From Coxiella sp. RIFCSPHIGHO2_12_FULL_42_15 (GTDB lineage: Bacteria; Pseudomonadota; Gammaproteobacteria; Coxiellales; Coxiellaceae), in the NCBI GenBank assembly GCA_001797285.1, contig MGOZ01000040.1, forward strand, positions 1 to 44,095: a stretch of DNA of 44,095 nucleotides, given 5' to 3'. The notes under the pieces were generated by a model. It ran no database searches, had not been told where the DNA came from, and saw nothing but the letters and a program-made list of their open reading frames with translations. A program made the translations under genes and the position numbers. Of the stretch, positions 8,816-16,722 are shown piece by piece; the stretch's first letter is position 1, and each line of letters begins with the position of its first letter.

Positions 8816-9628
8816 ATGCAATTATTCACCACTTACTTTAGTACCGCACTGCACGTTTGCAAGCATAGCATGGCGTTAATCACTCTGAAAGCACGCGCCT
8901 CTCAAGTCACTATAGAGACCCAATTACAACGTGCGCTTTCAACGCCTTTGTTAACGAGCGAAAATAGAGACGGCCTTTTACCTGTCGCCCGATCTTTGCC
9001 AAAAAGATCGCCCTTGCTGATTTCTCTTGCGCCAGACTTATTGGACTTAAAAATCATCACGCTTCCAGCGGAACTTTCCCGTTCAGAACAAAAAAAATAT
9101 ATCGGTCAAAAGCTATCGTTAACGAACGCCTCGTTAAATTACCGCGAAGTCTTGTTAACTCCCCCCACGTTGTTTACAGCCACACTGGAAAAACAAAAAA
9201 TCAGATCGCTGGTAACTTTTTTAAAAAAGTGCCGACTTACACCCAGCGCGATATACACAATACCGCTTGTCATTCAACAACTTTTGCCTCATGCACAAGA
9301 ACCACATTTATTTATTTCTCAACACGATGTGCATTATACGATTGGCTACGTTTCACAAAATACATTGCAAAATTATTTTTGCGTTGAATCAAAAGAAATC
9401 GACGAAATTTTCGCTGCCATTACAGCACAAAATATATCGCCCAAACAAATTTGGCTTGGAACAGAGCCTTCAATCACTACACAATTTTCTTTATTGATTG
9501 AGAAGAAATTTAAATTTTCAGCAAAGTCACTTTTTGATATCCCTTTTTCGTCAAGAAACACGGTGCTTTCTACTGGGCTTGGCAATGCGGCTTTACTGGC
9601 CTACTGGGGGCTTCATGGAAAATGTTGA
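8816..9628 (+). CDS. pilM: PilM-like type IV pilus assembly protein
   Basis: Identified mainly by position: first gene of a pil operon divergent from the PBP1A gene and followed by PilN, PilO and PilQ-like genes. PilM is an actin-like cytoplasmic ATPase that binds the PilN N-terminus. At 270 residues it is shorter than the usual 350 or so, and the classical N-terminal phosphate motif (DIGSSxVK type) is not recognisable, so nucleotide binding may be lost. The middle contains the PAELSRSEQKKYIGQKL segment resembling the pre-1C domain region. Its stop overlaps the pilN start by 14 bases, so translation is probably coupled. Strong divergence; a non-functional remnant is possible. Confidence 0.62.
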   Translation: MQLFTTYFSTALHVCKHSMALITLKARASQVTIETQLQRALSTPLLTSENRDGLLPVARSLPKRSPLLISLAPDLLDLKIITLPAELSRSEQKKYIGQKLSLTNASLNYREVLLTPPTLFTATLEKQKIRSLVTFLKKCRLTPSAIYTIPLVIQQLLPHAQEPHLFISQHDVHYTIGYVSQNTLQNYFCVESKEIDEIFAAITAQNISPKQIWLGTEPSITTQFSLLIEKKFKFSAKSLFDIPFSSRNTVLSTGLGNAALLAYWGLHGKC

Positions 9629-10088
9629 TTTTTTATCTTTGTATCATACGGATTTGCGTCAACAACGCTTACGTTATTACCTTTTTTGTTTCGTCATTTT
9701 TTTTATCTGCATTGGAATCGGATTATTCCTTCAGCGCCATTTCTTTCTTTTAAATAAAAAAATGATGCTACAGCAAGAGCATTTGATCAAAGCCATCACA
9801 CACCCGTCTCCCAAAAAGAAAAACGCGAAAGATAGAGTTGAAAATAGGCTTGCGGTCCCAATTTCCATTTTGAAAATGATAGAAACCTCTCTTCCAGCAG
9901 AGATCTATCTTGACTCACTGCTCTTTAAATCCAACCGATTTTCGCTGCGGGGACAAAGTACCTCGTTTTCTAGTCTGCAAAAATTGATTTCTCTTTTGAA
10001 ACAACGCGCCGGGATACAACCACCCAAAACGCTGCGTTATGATCAACACGGAAAATTTATATTAACCACGACATTACCCTATGTATAG
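9615..10088 (+). CDS. pilN: PilN-like pilus assembly protein
   Basis: Inner-membrane alignment-complex protein. The start at 9615 (MENVDFLSLYHTDLRQQR) is chosen because it overlaps the end of pilM and gives the family form: a short cytoplasmic N-terminus (the INLL..R type motif that docks on PilM, here DFLSLYHTDLR), one membrane helix (about residues 17-40, FCFVIFFICIGIGLF) and a periplasmic ferredoxin-like domain (SLPAEIYLDSLLFKSNRFSL). Its 157 residues are a little below the usual 180-190. It overlaps the next gene by 8 bases. Confidence 0.78.
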   Translation: MENVDFLSLYHTDLRQQRLRYYLFCFVIFFICIGIGLFLQRHFFLLNKKMMLQQEHLIKAITHPSPKKKNAKDRVENRLAVPISILKMIETSLPAEIYLDSLLFKSNRFSLRGQSTSFSSLQKLISLLKQRAGIQPPKTLRYDQHGKFILTTTLPYV

Positions 10089-10491
10089 AGGATTTATGAT
10101 CCTAATAGCGTTTTTTATTTTTTCAAGCTGTTATTTGATTTTTGTTTCTCCCGGCATCGATCGCTATCGAATTATTCGAAAAGAAACAAAATATCTACGC
10201 GATCGGCGGCACTCGACACCAAAAAATAAAATACTTACCAACGCCTACTCCTCCTTTGAACTACCGGAATTCATTCAAACTGAAATCTTCAAAAAACATC
10301 TTATTTTGTCAAACTTGATCATTCACGATAACAACAAATTTATTGTTGCTTTTATGGCAACCTATTTTAGTGTCGTCAATTTCTTAGTGCATCTGAATCA
10401 AGCTAAAACCGTTTATTGCGATTCCATTCAAATAAAAAAATCCGATGCCCCCAGACTCATTCAAGTTGAATTACAATGCTTATTAAAATAA
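10081..10491 (+). CDS. PilO-like protein (shortened)
   Basis: A 136-residue protein with one N-terminal membrane helix (MILIAFFIFSSCYLIFVSPG) and a small periplasmic part. By position, between pilN and pilQ, and by its form it corresponds to PilO, which pairs with PilN. It is about two-thirds the usual PilO length of 200 and lacks the long coiled coil. It overlaps both neighbours, so it is in the same transcript. Sequence similarity is weak, so the call rests on context. Confidence 0.6.
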   Translation: MYRGFMILIAFFIFSSCYLIFVSPGIDRYRIIRKETKYLRDRRHSTPKNKILTNAYSSFELPEFIQTEIFKKHLILSNLIIHDNNKFIVAFMATYFSVVNFLVHLNQAKTVYCDSIQIKKSDAPRLIQVELQCLLK

Positions 10492-11417
10492 TGATCGCCA
10501 CTCTTTTGTTTTTTTTCACTAGTGCTATCTCTTTCGAAAACATCCGTGATCCTTTTTCGCTGCCAAAACCTATCGTCATAAAACCAACCACCTTACACAT
10601 TCAATACGCTAATGCCATGAAACTCGGCGTATTGCTCAACGATAAAAACAATGGTTTTTTATCATCACAAGGTCGCGTATTAGCCGATGAAAGAACAAAC
10701 ACATTATGGGTTGAAGACGATTTCATTCACACCGCGAAAATAAAAAAATTTTTAATGGCCATCGACACACCTATTCGGCAAGTTTTATTAAAAGCAAAAA
10801 TTGTCATGATGGACCAACATTCTTTGCAAGAAATCGGTGCTTATTTTTCAGCAGCCAATCCAGATTTGCAAGAGCCATTAATGTCCGCCATCACGATTCC
10901 ATTAATTAATTTTGGTCAGCAACAGTCTGTCAATTTAACACTGACTGCGCTCGAACAACACGGCCATATCCACACAATTGCAGAACCAGAGCTTATTACC
11001 AATAATCGTCAATCCGCTACCATTGAATCTGGCGAAGAAATTCCCTATCAAGAAAAAACCGGGCAAGGCAATACAAGCACGACGTTTAAAAAGGCGGTTT
11101 TACTTTTAAAAGTAACCCCCACCATTTTACCCAACGGGAAAATCCTACTCACTGTTTTTGTCAGTGAAAATAAGCCGAGTCTTCTCTTGATCCAAGGCGT
11201 TCCTTCTATCACAACGCAACAACTTAAAACTCAAGTTGTTATCAATAACTTGCAAACACTCATTCTGGGCGGGATTAATCAACAAACAAATGACACAACG
11301 CATAGCGCAATTCCTTTCTTCAGGCATATTCCTCTTCTTGGAAAACTCTTTTCCAGTAACCATCATAATGCTTCGAAAAAACAGCTGGTCATCTTCATCA
11401 CGCCGCAAATTCTTTAA
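10476..11417 (+). CDS. pilQ: Short PilQ-type secretin
   Basis: Outer-membrane secretin through which the pilus passes. The protein has a signal peptide (MLIKIMIATLLFFFTSAISF), a short N-domain (HIQYANAMKLGVLL...LWVEDDF) and the secretin core (VLLKAKIVMMDQHSLQEIG, PELITNNRQSATIESGEEIPY, VTPTILPNGKILLTVFVSE, GGINQQTNDTTHSAIPFFR, IPLLGKLFSS, QLVIFITPQIL). At 313 residues it is about half of a normal PilQ and lacks the AMIN domains. Just after the signal peptide it reads FENIRDPFSLP, which resembles the RDPF signature of PilP, otherwise missing here. It overlaps the PilO-like gene by 16 bases. Confidence 0.85.
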   Translation: MLIKIMIATLLFFFTSAISFENIRDPFSLPKPIVIKPTTLHIQYANAMKLGVLLNDKNNGFLSSQGRVLADERTNTLWVEDDFIHTAKIKKFLMAIDTPIRQVLLKAKIVMMDQHSLQEIGAYFSAANPDLQEPLMSAITIPLINFGQQQSVNLTLTALEQHGHIHTIAEPELITNNRQSATIESGEEIPYQEKTGQGNTSTTFKKAVLLLKVTPTILPNGKILLTVFVSENKPSLLLIQGVPSITTQQLKTQVVINNLQTLILGGINQQTNDTTHSAIPFFRHIPLLGKLFSSNHHNASKKQLVIFITPQIL

Positions 11418-11441
11418 CCCGGATATTTGCTTTTTATGACT

Positions 11442-11470
11442 TATAGTGATATCATTATGATATCACTATA
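11442..11470. promoter_or_regulatory. 29-bp perfect palindrome, TA operator
   Basis: Two 14-base arms TATAGTGATATCAT and ATGATATCACTATA flank a single central T. It sits 28 bases upstream of the antitoxin start. FitA/VapB proteins bind such palindromes to repress their own operon, so this is the likely operator; the promoter probably overlaps it. The symmetry is seen directly, the role is inferred. Confidence 0.75.
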
Positions 11471-11498
11471 TTGATTATTATAGTTGCTGGAGGGGATA

Positions 11499-11729
11499 AT
11501 GGCTGAATTGCTCATTAGAAATTTGGAACCAGGGGTGATTAAACGCTTAAAACTGCGCGCCAAACAGCATCACAGATCATTGCAAGGCGAGTTAAAGGCT
11601 ATCGTTGAAGCTGCGACTAAAATGTCGATGGAAGAGGCGATAAAAGCGAGCAATGCCTGGCATAAACGTCTGTCAGACCATGCATTCAGTGACAGCGCAA
11701 AACTTCTTCGAGAGGATAAAGACCGTTGA
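11499..11729 (+). CDS. FitA-like ribbon-helix-helix antitoxin
   Basis: A 76-residue protein with an N-terminal ribbon-helix-helix (AELLIRNLEPGVIKRLKLRA, then HHRSLQGELKAIVEAA), the FitA/VapB-type DNA-binding fold. The C-terminal part would wrap the toxin. The start at 11499 follows GGAGG by the usual spacing; a TTG at 11484 is in frame but lies before the ribosome binding site. It overlaps the PIN toxin gene by four bases. The pair is wedged between pilQ and aroK, which are usually adjacent, so it was probably inserted. Confidence 0.88.
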   Translation: MAELLIRNLEPGVIKRLKLRAKQHHRSLQGELKAIVEAATKMSMEEAIKASNAWHKRLSDHAFSDSAKLLREDKDR

Positions 11730-12178
11730 AAACGATAGTGGTGGATGCCAGTGTTGCCATCAAATGGTTTATTCCCGAAGTCCATGCCATATCTGCTACG
11801 CGTTTACTGCATATGAATTTGCAGTTTGTTGTGCCTGATCTCATTTTTGCAGAAGTTGGAAATATCTTATGGAAAAAATATCGTTCGAAAGAATTAACGC
11901 TTGATACAGCAAGTGCCATTTTGGATGATTTCAAAAGACTTCCCTTTAATAGTTATGAAAATGAATCTTTGCTTGACACCGCATGGCAAATTGCCACAGC
12001 ACATCAATGCACTGTCTATGACAGCTTGTATGTAGCTTTGGCACAAACTGAGGGGTGCTTATTGGTAACAGCAGACCGTGCTCTCCATAACACTTTAAGC
12101 ACTACGCATCTAGCTCGTCTATTGCTTTGGGTAGAAGATATAAAAATCCCCGTGGCTTGCCACGGGGAATCAAGTTAA
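11726..12178 (+). CDS. PIN-domain toxin (VapC/FitB type)
   Basis: A 150-residue PIN-domain protein, probably a Mg-dependent RNase held in check by the upstream antitoxin. The acidic active-site pattern is present: MKTIVVDASVAIKWF (first Asp), LIFAEVGNILWKK (Glu), TVYDSLYVALA (Asp) and LVTADRALHN (Asp). The start is a TTG at 11726 that overlaps the antitoxin stop (TTGA), giving coupled translation. The last ten or so codons lie in a 9-bp perfect hairpin (12148-12167), so its tail KIPVACHGESS may be repeat-derived. Confidence 0.88.
   Translation: MKTIVVDASVAIKWFIPEVHAISATRLLHMNLQFVVPDLIFAEVGNILWKKYRSKELTLDTASAILDDFKRLPFNSYENESLLDTAWQIATAHQCTVYDSLYVALAQTEGCLLVTADRALHNTLSTTHLARLLLWVEDIKIPVACHGESS
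12148..12167. terminator. Hairpin inside the toxin gene 3' end
   Basis: CCCCGTGGC, a TT loop, then GCCACGGGG forms a perfect 9-bp stem preceded by TAAAAAT. It lies inside the coding sequence of the PIN toxin, ending 11 bases before its stop. The A-rich left flank and moderate T content on the right suggest a weak terminator or a member of the hairpin repeat family seen elsewhere in the window. Confidence 0.5.
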
Positions 12179-12247
12179 ATAATATTCCATTTAGCGAGAG
12201 TCCAAAAATACTTTGCCATCCATATGAAGTTACAGTATATTCCGGGC

Positions 12248-12787
12248 ATGCGTCATAAATTTAGCAATATTTTCCTGATAGGCCCCATGGGCAGCGGAAA
12301 AAACACCCTTGGTAAGCAGCTTAGTTTACTGTCTGGGTTACAACTTTACGATTCAGATAGTGAAATTGAACAACAAACGGGCGTCCCAATTAGTTGGATT
12401 TTTGAACAAGAGGGTGAGGCGGGATTTCGCCGCCGCGAAAATGAAGCGATCCTACGATTGACGAAACTGCAACATATTATACTAGCGACCGGTGGTGGTT
12501 GCGTGGTAACACCCAGTAATGCAACAGCGCTTGAGAAAAATGGGGTCGTCATCCATCTGCAAGTATCACTGGCCATTCAAATCGAACGAATCGCTTCGCA
12601 AAAAACAAAACGGCCTTTATTTTCCGCCAATAGCAGCAGCGAAAAACTCGCTGCACTCAACAAGGTGCGCGAGCCACTTTATCAAGCGATTGCCGATTTC
12701 ACCTATAATACGGACCATATTTCACCATACGTCCTCGCAAAGCAAATTTTGCAAGATTGGGGGCAACTCAAAATAGAGAATAAATGA
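12248..12787 (+). CDS. aroK: Shikimate kinase
   Basis: Phosphorylates shikimate at the 3-OH in aromatic amino acid synthesis. It matches AroK along its length: SNIFLIGPMGSGKNTLGKQL (P-loop), LYDSDSEIEQQTGVPISWIF (shikimate-binding DSD), EGEAGFRRRENEAI, ATGGGCV and the lid region KTKRPLF. In the P-loop the residue after the lysine is Asn instead of the usual Ser/Thr that coordinates magnesium. The start at 12248 fits the family N-terminus; an in-frame ATG at 12224 adds eight residues, and neither has a good ribosome binding site. One base separates it from aroB. Confidence 0.93.
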   Translation: MRHKFSNIFLIGPMGSGKNTLGKQLSLLSGLQLYDSDSEIEQQTGVPISWIFEQEGEAGFRRRENEAILRLTKLQHIILATGGGCVVTPSNATALEKNGVVIHLQVSLAIQIERIASQKTKRPLFSANSSSEKLAALNKVREPLYQAIADFTYNTDHISPYVLAKQILQDWGQLKIENK

Positions 12788-12788
12788 A

Positions 12789-13856
12789 ATGTCATTATTA
12801 TCGCTCGACGTTATGCTACCACATCACCACTACCCCATTTATATTGGCCAAGATATTTTTAATGCCCCCGCACTTTTGCAAAAACACATCGCGGGAAAAC
12901 AAGTGATGATCGTCACAAACGATACCCTCGCTTCTCTTTATTTATCAAGATTACAATCCGCGCTTGCTTCGTGGCAATGCGATCACGTTGTTTTACCCGA
13001 CGGCGAACAATATAAAACATTGTCACAGTGGGAACGCATTATTCATGCGTTAGCAGAACACAAGCATCATCGCGACGCCACCTTAGTGACGTTGGGAGGC
13101 GGTGTGATTGGTGACCTGGGGGGATTTGCTGCGGCCTGTTATCAACGCGGAATTCCTTTTATCCAAATTCCAACAACCCTATTATCCCAGGTCGATGCTT
13201 CCATTGGCGGAAAAACTGGCGTAAATCATGCCATCGGGAAAAATTTAATTGGCGCTTTTCACCAACCCAATGCGGTTATCATCGACACCAAGCTTTTATA
13301 TACCTTGCCAAAACGGGAATTCACCTCAGGATTAGCGGAAATAGTCAAAGCAGCGCTCATCAGCGACGCCCATTTTTTTGGTTGGTTAGAACAACATACC
13401 GATGAATTACTGGCACTAAAATATGAAATTCTATCGCAAGCCATTTATCAATCCTGCAAAATCAAAAGGGATATCGTCGTGCAAGACGAAAAAGAACAAA
13501 ATATCCGAGCGCTTCTAAACCTGGGTCATACCTTTGGTCACGCCATTGAACGCGAGCTCCATTATGGCCACTGGTTGCACGGTGAAGCCATAGCCGTCGG
13601 TTTGGCACTCGCGGCTCAATTATCACAGCATCTCAACTTCATTTCCTTACACGAGCAACAACGCATTATCAATTTATTGATTAAAATGCAACTTCCAACG
13701 AAACTCCCTCCCCAGCTCTCCATGAAAAATTTAATGAGCGCTATGCAAATGGACAAAAAAATAAAACAGAATCGCTTGCCGTTTATCTTATTAAAAGGCA
13801 TTGGCTCTGCCTTTATCAGTAGAGGTGTCACTGAACAGGATTTACAACAATTGTAA
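12789..13856 (+). CDS. aroB: 3-dehydroquinate synthase
   Basis: NAD- and metal-dependent enzyme that cyclises DAHP to 3-dehydroquinate, the second shikimate-pathway step. The 355-residue protein shows LPDGEQYKTL, GGGVIGDLGGFAAACYQRG, QIPTTLLSQVDASIGGKTGV, NLIGAFHQP and the metal-binding LNLGHTFGHAIE and HGEAIAVG. Length and motifs are normal. It follows aroK with a one-base gap, the classical gammaproteobacterial pair. Confidence 0.97.
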   Translation: MSLLSLDVMLPHHHYPIYIGQDIFNAPALLQKHIAGKQVMIVTNDTLASLYLSRLQSALASWQCDHVVLPDGEQYKTLSQWERIIHALAEHKHHRDATLVTLGGGVIGDLGGFAAACYQRGIPFIQIPTTLLSQVDASIGGKTGVNHAIGKNLIGAFHQPNAVIIDTKLLYTLPKREFTSGLAEIVKAALISDAHFFGWLEQHTDELLALKYEILSQAIYQSCKIKRDIVVQDEKEQNIRALLNLGHTFGHAIERELHYGHWLHGEAIAVGLALAAQLSQHLNFISLHEQQRIINLLIKMQLPTKLPPQLSMKNLMSAMQMDKKIKQNRLPFILLKGIGSAFISRGVTEQDLQQL

Positions 13857-13960
13857 CTATTCCGTGGGGAGGGTTCGGATTCATGTCTCTGCTGCAAAAT
13901 GGGTGACGTGAGGAAGACGATCTTGCCGCGTAGCATAACTTTTTTTACGCAGGTTTACGT

Positions 13961-15283
13961 ATGACGAAATTAATAAATGAATTACAACCTTTAGCAGCAC
14001 GATTACGACCGACTACACTGCAAGAATTTATAGGTCAGACCCATTTGTTAGGTGAGGGAAAGCCATTACGCCGTGCCATCGAACAAGGCATATTGCATTC
14101 TCTCATTTTATGGGGACCACCCGGAACTGGGAAAACAACGTTAGCAAATTTAATTGCACAACAATCGGGTGCTTTTTTTCAATCATTATCTGCTGTTTTT
14201 TCCGGTGTAAAAGATATCCGGATTATTGTTAATGAAGCTAAAATACGTCAACAAACAGGAAGCCAGGCAACTGTTTTATTTATTGATGAAATCCATCGAT
14301 TTAATAAATCACAACAAGATGCTTTTTTACCTTTTGTTGAAGATGGAACAATTACCTTAATTGGCGCTACGACAGAAAATCCTTCATTTGAACTCAACAA
14401 TGCTTTGTTATCTCGGGTACGTGTTTATACGATAAAGTCTCTCTCATCTGATGAATTATTAAAAATCATCGTTCACGCTTTACAGGATAAAGAACGCGGA
14501 TTAGGAAAATTTCCCCTTTATTTTCCATTAGAATTACAAAAAATATTGGCTGACGCAGCAGATGGTGATGCTAGATATGTTCTAAACCTATTAGAAATAA
14601 TGACTGATTTAGTTGAAAAAAATGGTGAGCAGTATGTTATTACCCAAGAATTGTTAAGAGAAGTCATGCAAGAAAGCATTCGACGCTTTGATAAGCATGG
14701 TGAAAATTTCTATGACCAAATTTCTGCTTTGCATAAATCAGTAAGAGGCTCATCACCTGATGCTGCGTTATATTGGTTTATTAGGATGATTGATGGCGGT
14801 TGCGATCCCTTATACATTGCACGTCGCGTCATACGTATGGCGAGTGAAGATATTGGTAATGCCGATCCACGTGCGCTTACCATAGCAATCAATGCTTATG
14901 AAGCCTATGAATGCTTGGGTAGCCCGGAAGGTGAATTAGTCATTGCCCATGCAATTATTTATTTGGCAAGTGCTGCAAAAAGCAACGCAATTTATGTTGC
15001 ATTTAACACAGCGATGCGGGAAGTTAAGAAAGGAAAATCATTACCCGTTCCTTTACATTTACGCAATGCCCCCACTTATCTTATGAAAAAATTGGGTTAT
15101 GGTAAGCTTTATCGCTATGCACATGATGAACCAGATGCTTATGCAGCAGGGGAAAATTATTTTCCAGATGAAATGGAGCCAAGCGTATATTATCAGCCAA
15201 CTTCACGTGGTTTAGAAAAGCAAATTTCAGAAAAATTGCTCTATTTGAAAAATAGAGATGTAAAAGCGAAAATCAGTGATTAA
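13961..15283 (+). CDS. rarA: Replication-associated recombination ATPase RarA
   Basis: AAA+ ATPase of the RarA/MgsA/WRNIP1 family that acts at stalled replication forks. N-terminus PLAARLRPTTLQEFIGQTHLL, Walker A GPPGTGKTTLAN, Walker B and box VLFIDEIHRFNKSQQDAFLP, sensor 1 ATTENPSFELNNALLSR, then the C-terminal tetramerisation region (LHKSVRGSSPDAALYW and RRVIRMASEDIGNADPRAL). The 440-residue length is typical. The gene stands alone downstream of aroB after a 104-bp gap; no signal in that gap was recognised. Confidence 0.96.
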   Translation: MTKLINELQPLAARLRPTTLQEFIGQTHLLGEGKPLRRAIEQGILHSLILWGPPGTGKTTLANLIAQQSGAFFQSLSAVFSGVKDIRIIVNEAKIRQQTGSQATVLFIDEIHRFNKSQQDAFLPFVEDGTITLIGATTENPSFELNNALLSRVRVYTIKSLSSDELLKIIVHALQDKERGLGKFPLYFPLELQKILADAADGDARYVLNLLEIMTDLVEKNGEQYVITQELLREVMQESIRRFDKHGENFYDQISALHKSVRGSSPDAALYWFIRMIDGGCDPLYIARRVIRMASEDIGNADPRALTIAINAYEAYECLGSPEGELVIAHAIIYLASAAKSNAIYVAFNTAMREVKKGKSLPVPLHLRNAPTYLMKKLGYGKLYRYAHDEPDAYAAGENYFPDEMEPSVYYQPTSRGLEKQISEKLLYLKNRDVKAKISD

Positions 15284-15304
15284 TATACCCAACCCAGTAT
15301 GAAA

Positions 15305-15565
15305 TTAGGTTGAACAAATCAATGTGGAAATATTTTTCTCAGAAAAATGAAATTTTTCAACCAACTTTTTGTCTAGCGCTCGTTTGTGCTTTCGCCGGAA
15401 AAAATCTAAGCAGGCATTTTTAAAATCTAAATACGATGGATAATATTTGTTATACAACACCATTTTATTAAAATATTTCCACACCCGCTCAATTAAATTC
15501 AAAAACGGACTGTAGGGTGGCAAAAAAACCAATTCTATTTTTTCCTGTTCTTGTATAAATTGAGT
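15305..15565 (-). pseudogene. IS630-type transposase C-terminal remnant
   Basis: The reverse strand encodes the end of a DDE transposase of the IS630/Tc1 group: QEQEKIELVFLPPYSPFLNL then IERVWKYF, the PPYSPxLNPIExxW signature with the last catalytic Glu, followed by a basic tail. The reading frame is open right up to the miniature element at 15566, where the gene is cut. The N-terminal two-thirds was not found in this window, so the insertion was accompanied or followed by a deletion. Confidence 0.82.
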
Positions 15566-15674
15566 GGATCCGTTGCAAATAGCGTTTTTATGAGTTTTCC
15601 GAAAAAATTACTGATTTAAACTCAAGGAGTTAAAAATCAGTTTCGTGGTGAAATGACAACTTTGCAACGGATCC
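15566..15674 (+). mobile_element. 109-bp miniature element, copy 1
   Basis: Ends are perfect terminal inverted repeats GGATCCGTTGCAAA / TTTGCAACGGATCC. Inside is a second inverted pair (ACTGATTTAAACTC / GAGTT-AAAATCAGT). No coding capacity. It differs from copy 3 at one position. It truncates the IS630 remnant on the left. No clear target duplication is visible. Confidence 0.9.
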
Positions 15675-15700
15675 CTATTTACAGCCAAACTGAATAGATA

Positions 15701-15946
15701 TCAATCATTCCCACGCATGAGCGTACTAACAGCAATATCTTCATCTATGCTGGGCCAATGTACCCCAATACCATTTCCAATAAAGCGCCACTTATTACGA
15801 TCTGCCGCATTTGCATCCCGCAATCTTGGGAACCACTCCAGCGGCGCCGAAATCTCTCGACCATCGGCCAGCACGAGATGTAACGAAGTTTTTGTAAAGC
15901 TGACGTCAATTGCATGATCATCAAATTTAACGGCCAAAGTGCTCAT
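15701..15946 (-). CDS. DUF2442 protein, putative antitoxin-like partner
   Basis: An 81-residue protein of the DUF2442 family. It has the typical form with ALPxV-like N-terminus (STLAVKFDDHAIDVSF), LHLVLADGREISAPLEWFPRL and WPSIDEDIAVSTLM at the end. The start at 15946 follows GGAGA; an upstream in-frame start would add 13 residues from inside the next gene. It overlaps the DUF4160 gene by 20 bases. DUF4160-DUF2442 pairs are widespread and are proposed toxin-antitoxin modules; activity here is inference. DUF2442 can be a DNA-binding (NE0471-like) fold. Confidence 0.88.
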   Translation of the reverse strand: MSTLAVKFDDHAIDVSFTKTSLHLVLADGREISAPLEWFPRLRDANAADRNKWRFIGNGIGVHWPSIDEDIAVSTLMRGND

Positions 15947-16163
15947 ACCATTTCTCCAAAAATTTTTCGCTGTGTTCGATAACAATCGCTCTAATCTCAG
16001 TTAATTCGTGGCTTCTGAAGCCATAGGAGCTCGCCAAATTTATGGGGCTTAACCAAAGCTTTGCTGCTCTATTGTCCTGCTCCACATGTATATGTGGTGG
16101 CTCATTGCCTTCCAAACTAAAAAAGAAAAACCGGTAACCTTTAATTCTTAAAACGGTAGGCAT
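15927..16163 (-). CDS. DUF4160 protein, putative toxin-like partner
   Basis: A 78-residue protein matching DUF4160: MPTVLRIKGYRFFFFSLEGN, then EPPHIHVEQDNRAAKLWLSP and HELTEIRAIVIEHSEKFLEK-W. The conserved EPPHIHV segment is intact. It is the first gene of a two-gene unit with DUF2442 downstream, and both lie between two inverted copies of the 109-bp miniature element, suggesting the pair is a movable or recently acquired module. The biochemical role of the family is not settled. Confidence 0.88.
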   Translation of the reverse strand: MPTVLRIKGYRFFFFSLEGNEPPHIHVEQDNRAAKLWLSPINLASSYGFRSHELTEIRAIVIEHSEKFLEKWYEHFGR

Positions 16164-16409
16164 TTCCGAATTTTTTCCTTGTTGATTAAATTTATTTCAT
16201 ATACCAATATTTTTAATAGTTCGATAAAATGAGGGTTTTTTCGAACCCGATGACTTTCAATTTAACGTACTGAAAACACAGCCTTTGTGGTTTAATATAC
16301 TGGTTTTCGTTATCTGAGTCTACTGAATTATTAAATTCTTGACTAACGAAAACTTTCGGAATAATTGGTTTCATATTAAACATTAATATAAGGATTATTA
16401 TGAAAATTG
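16164..16409. other. Intergenic region, possible broken gene start
   Basis: No intact gene is supported here. Upstream of the DUF4160 gene it should hold that pair's promoter. Near 16390 a good start site is seen on the + strand (TAAGGATTATT ATG AAA ATT), but the frame runs into the miniature element at 16410 and stops inside it. This looks like the head of a gene interrupted by the insertion. Confidence 0.4.
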
Positions 16410-16518
16410 GGATCCGTTGCAAAGTTGTCATTTCACCACTAAACTGATTTTTAACTCCTTGAGTTTAAATCAGTAATTTTTTCAGAAAACTCATAAAAAC
16501 GCTATTTGCAACGGATCC
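16410..16518 (-). mobile_element. 109-bp miniature element, copy 2 (inverted)
   Basis: Same element as at 15566 and 19177 but in the opposite orientation; as its reverse complement it differs from copy 3 at one base. The 14-bp terminal inverted repeats are perfect. With copy 1 it brackets the DUF4160/DUF2442 pair in inverted orientation. Confidence 0.9.
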
Positions 16519-16519
16519 G

Positions 16520-16669
16520 GTAATCCAGCTTTTGTTTCGATTTTTGAAAAAATTTTCAAAAGATGATGATTGCCGAGGAGAATTGAATTTAAATATCAAA
16601 GACAATCGCGCTCATATAACAGGGAATGCTGTGACGATGATGGCGGGTGAGTGGCTTTTTCCAGAATAA
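16520..16669 (+). pseudogene. 3' fragment of an interrupted gene
   Basis: Directly after the miniature element the + strand is open for 49 codons to a TAA, ending GNAVTMMAGEWLFPE. There is no start codon or ribosome binding site that would make it an independent gene. Together with the start site at about 16400 it may be the two ends of one gene split by the element, but joining the flanks directly leaves the two parts in different frames, so a further change is needed. Family not recognised. Confidence 0.35.
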
Positions 16670-16722
16670 TTCTTGCAATTGGAATATTATGCAAAGATTA
16701 AAAAATAAAAGAGGATATTTCA

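Noticed and set aside
16213..16431. A 72-codon frame on the reverse strand starting inside the 109-bp element
   Set aside because: It begins in the mobile element, has no ribosome binding site, and shows no familiar content.
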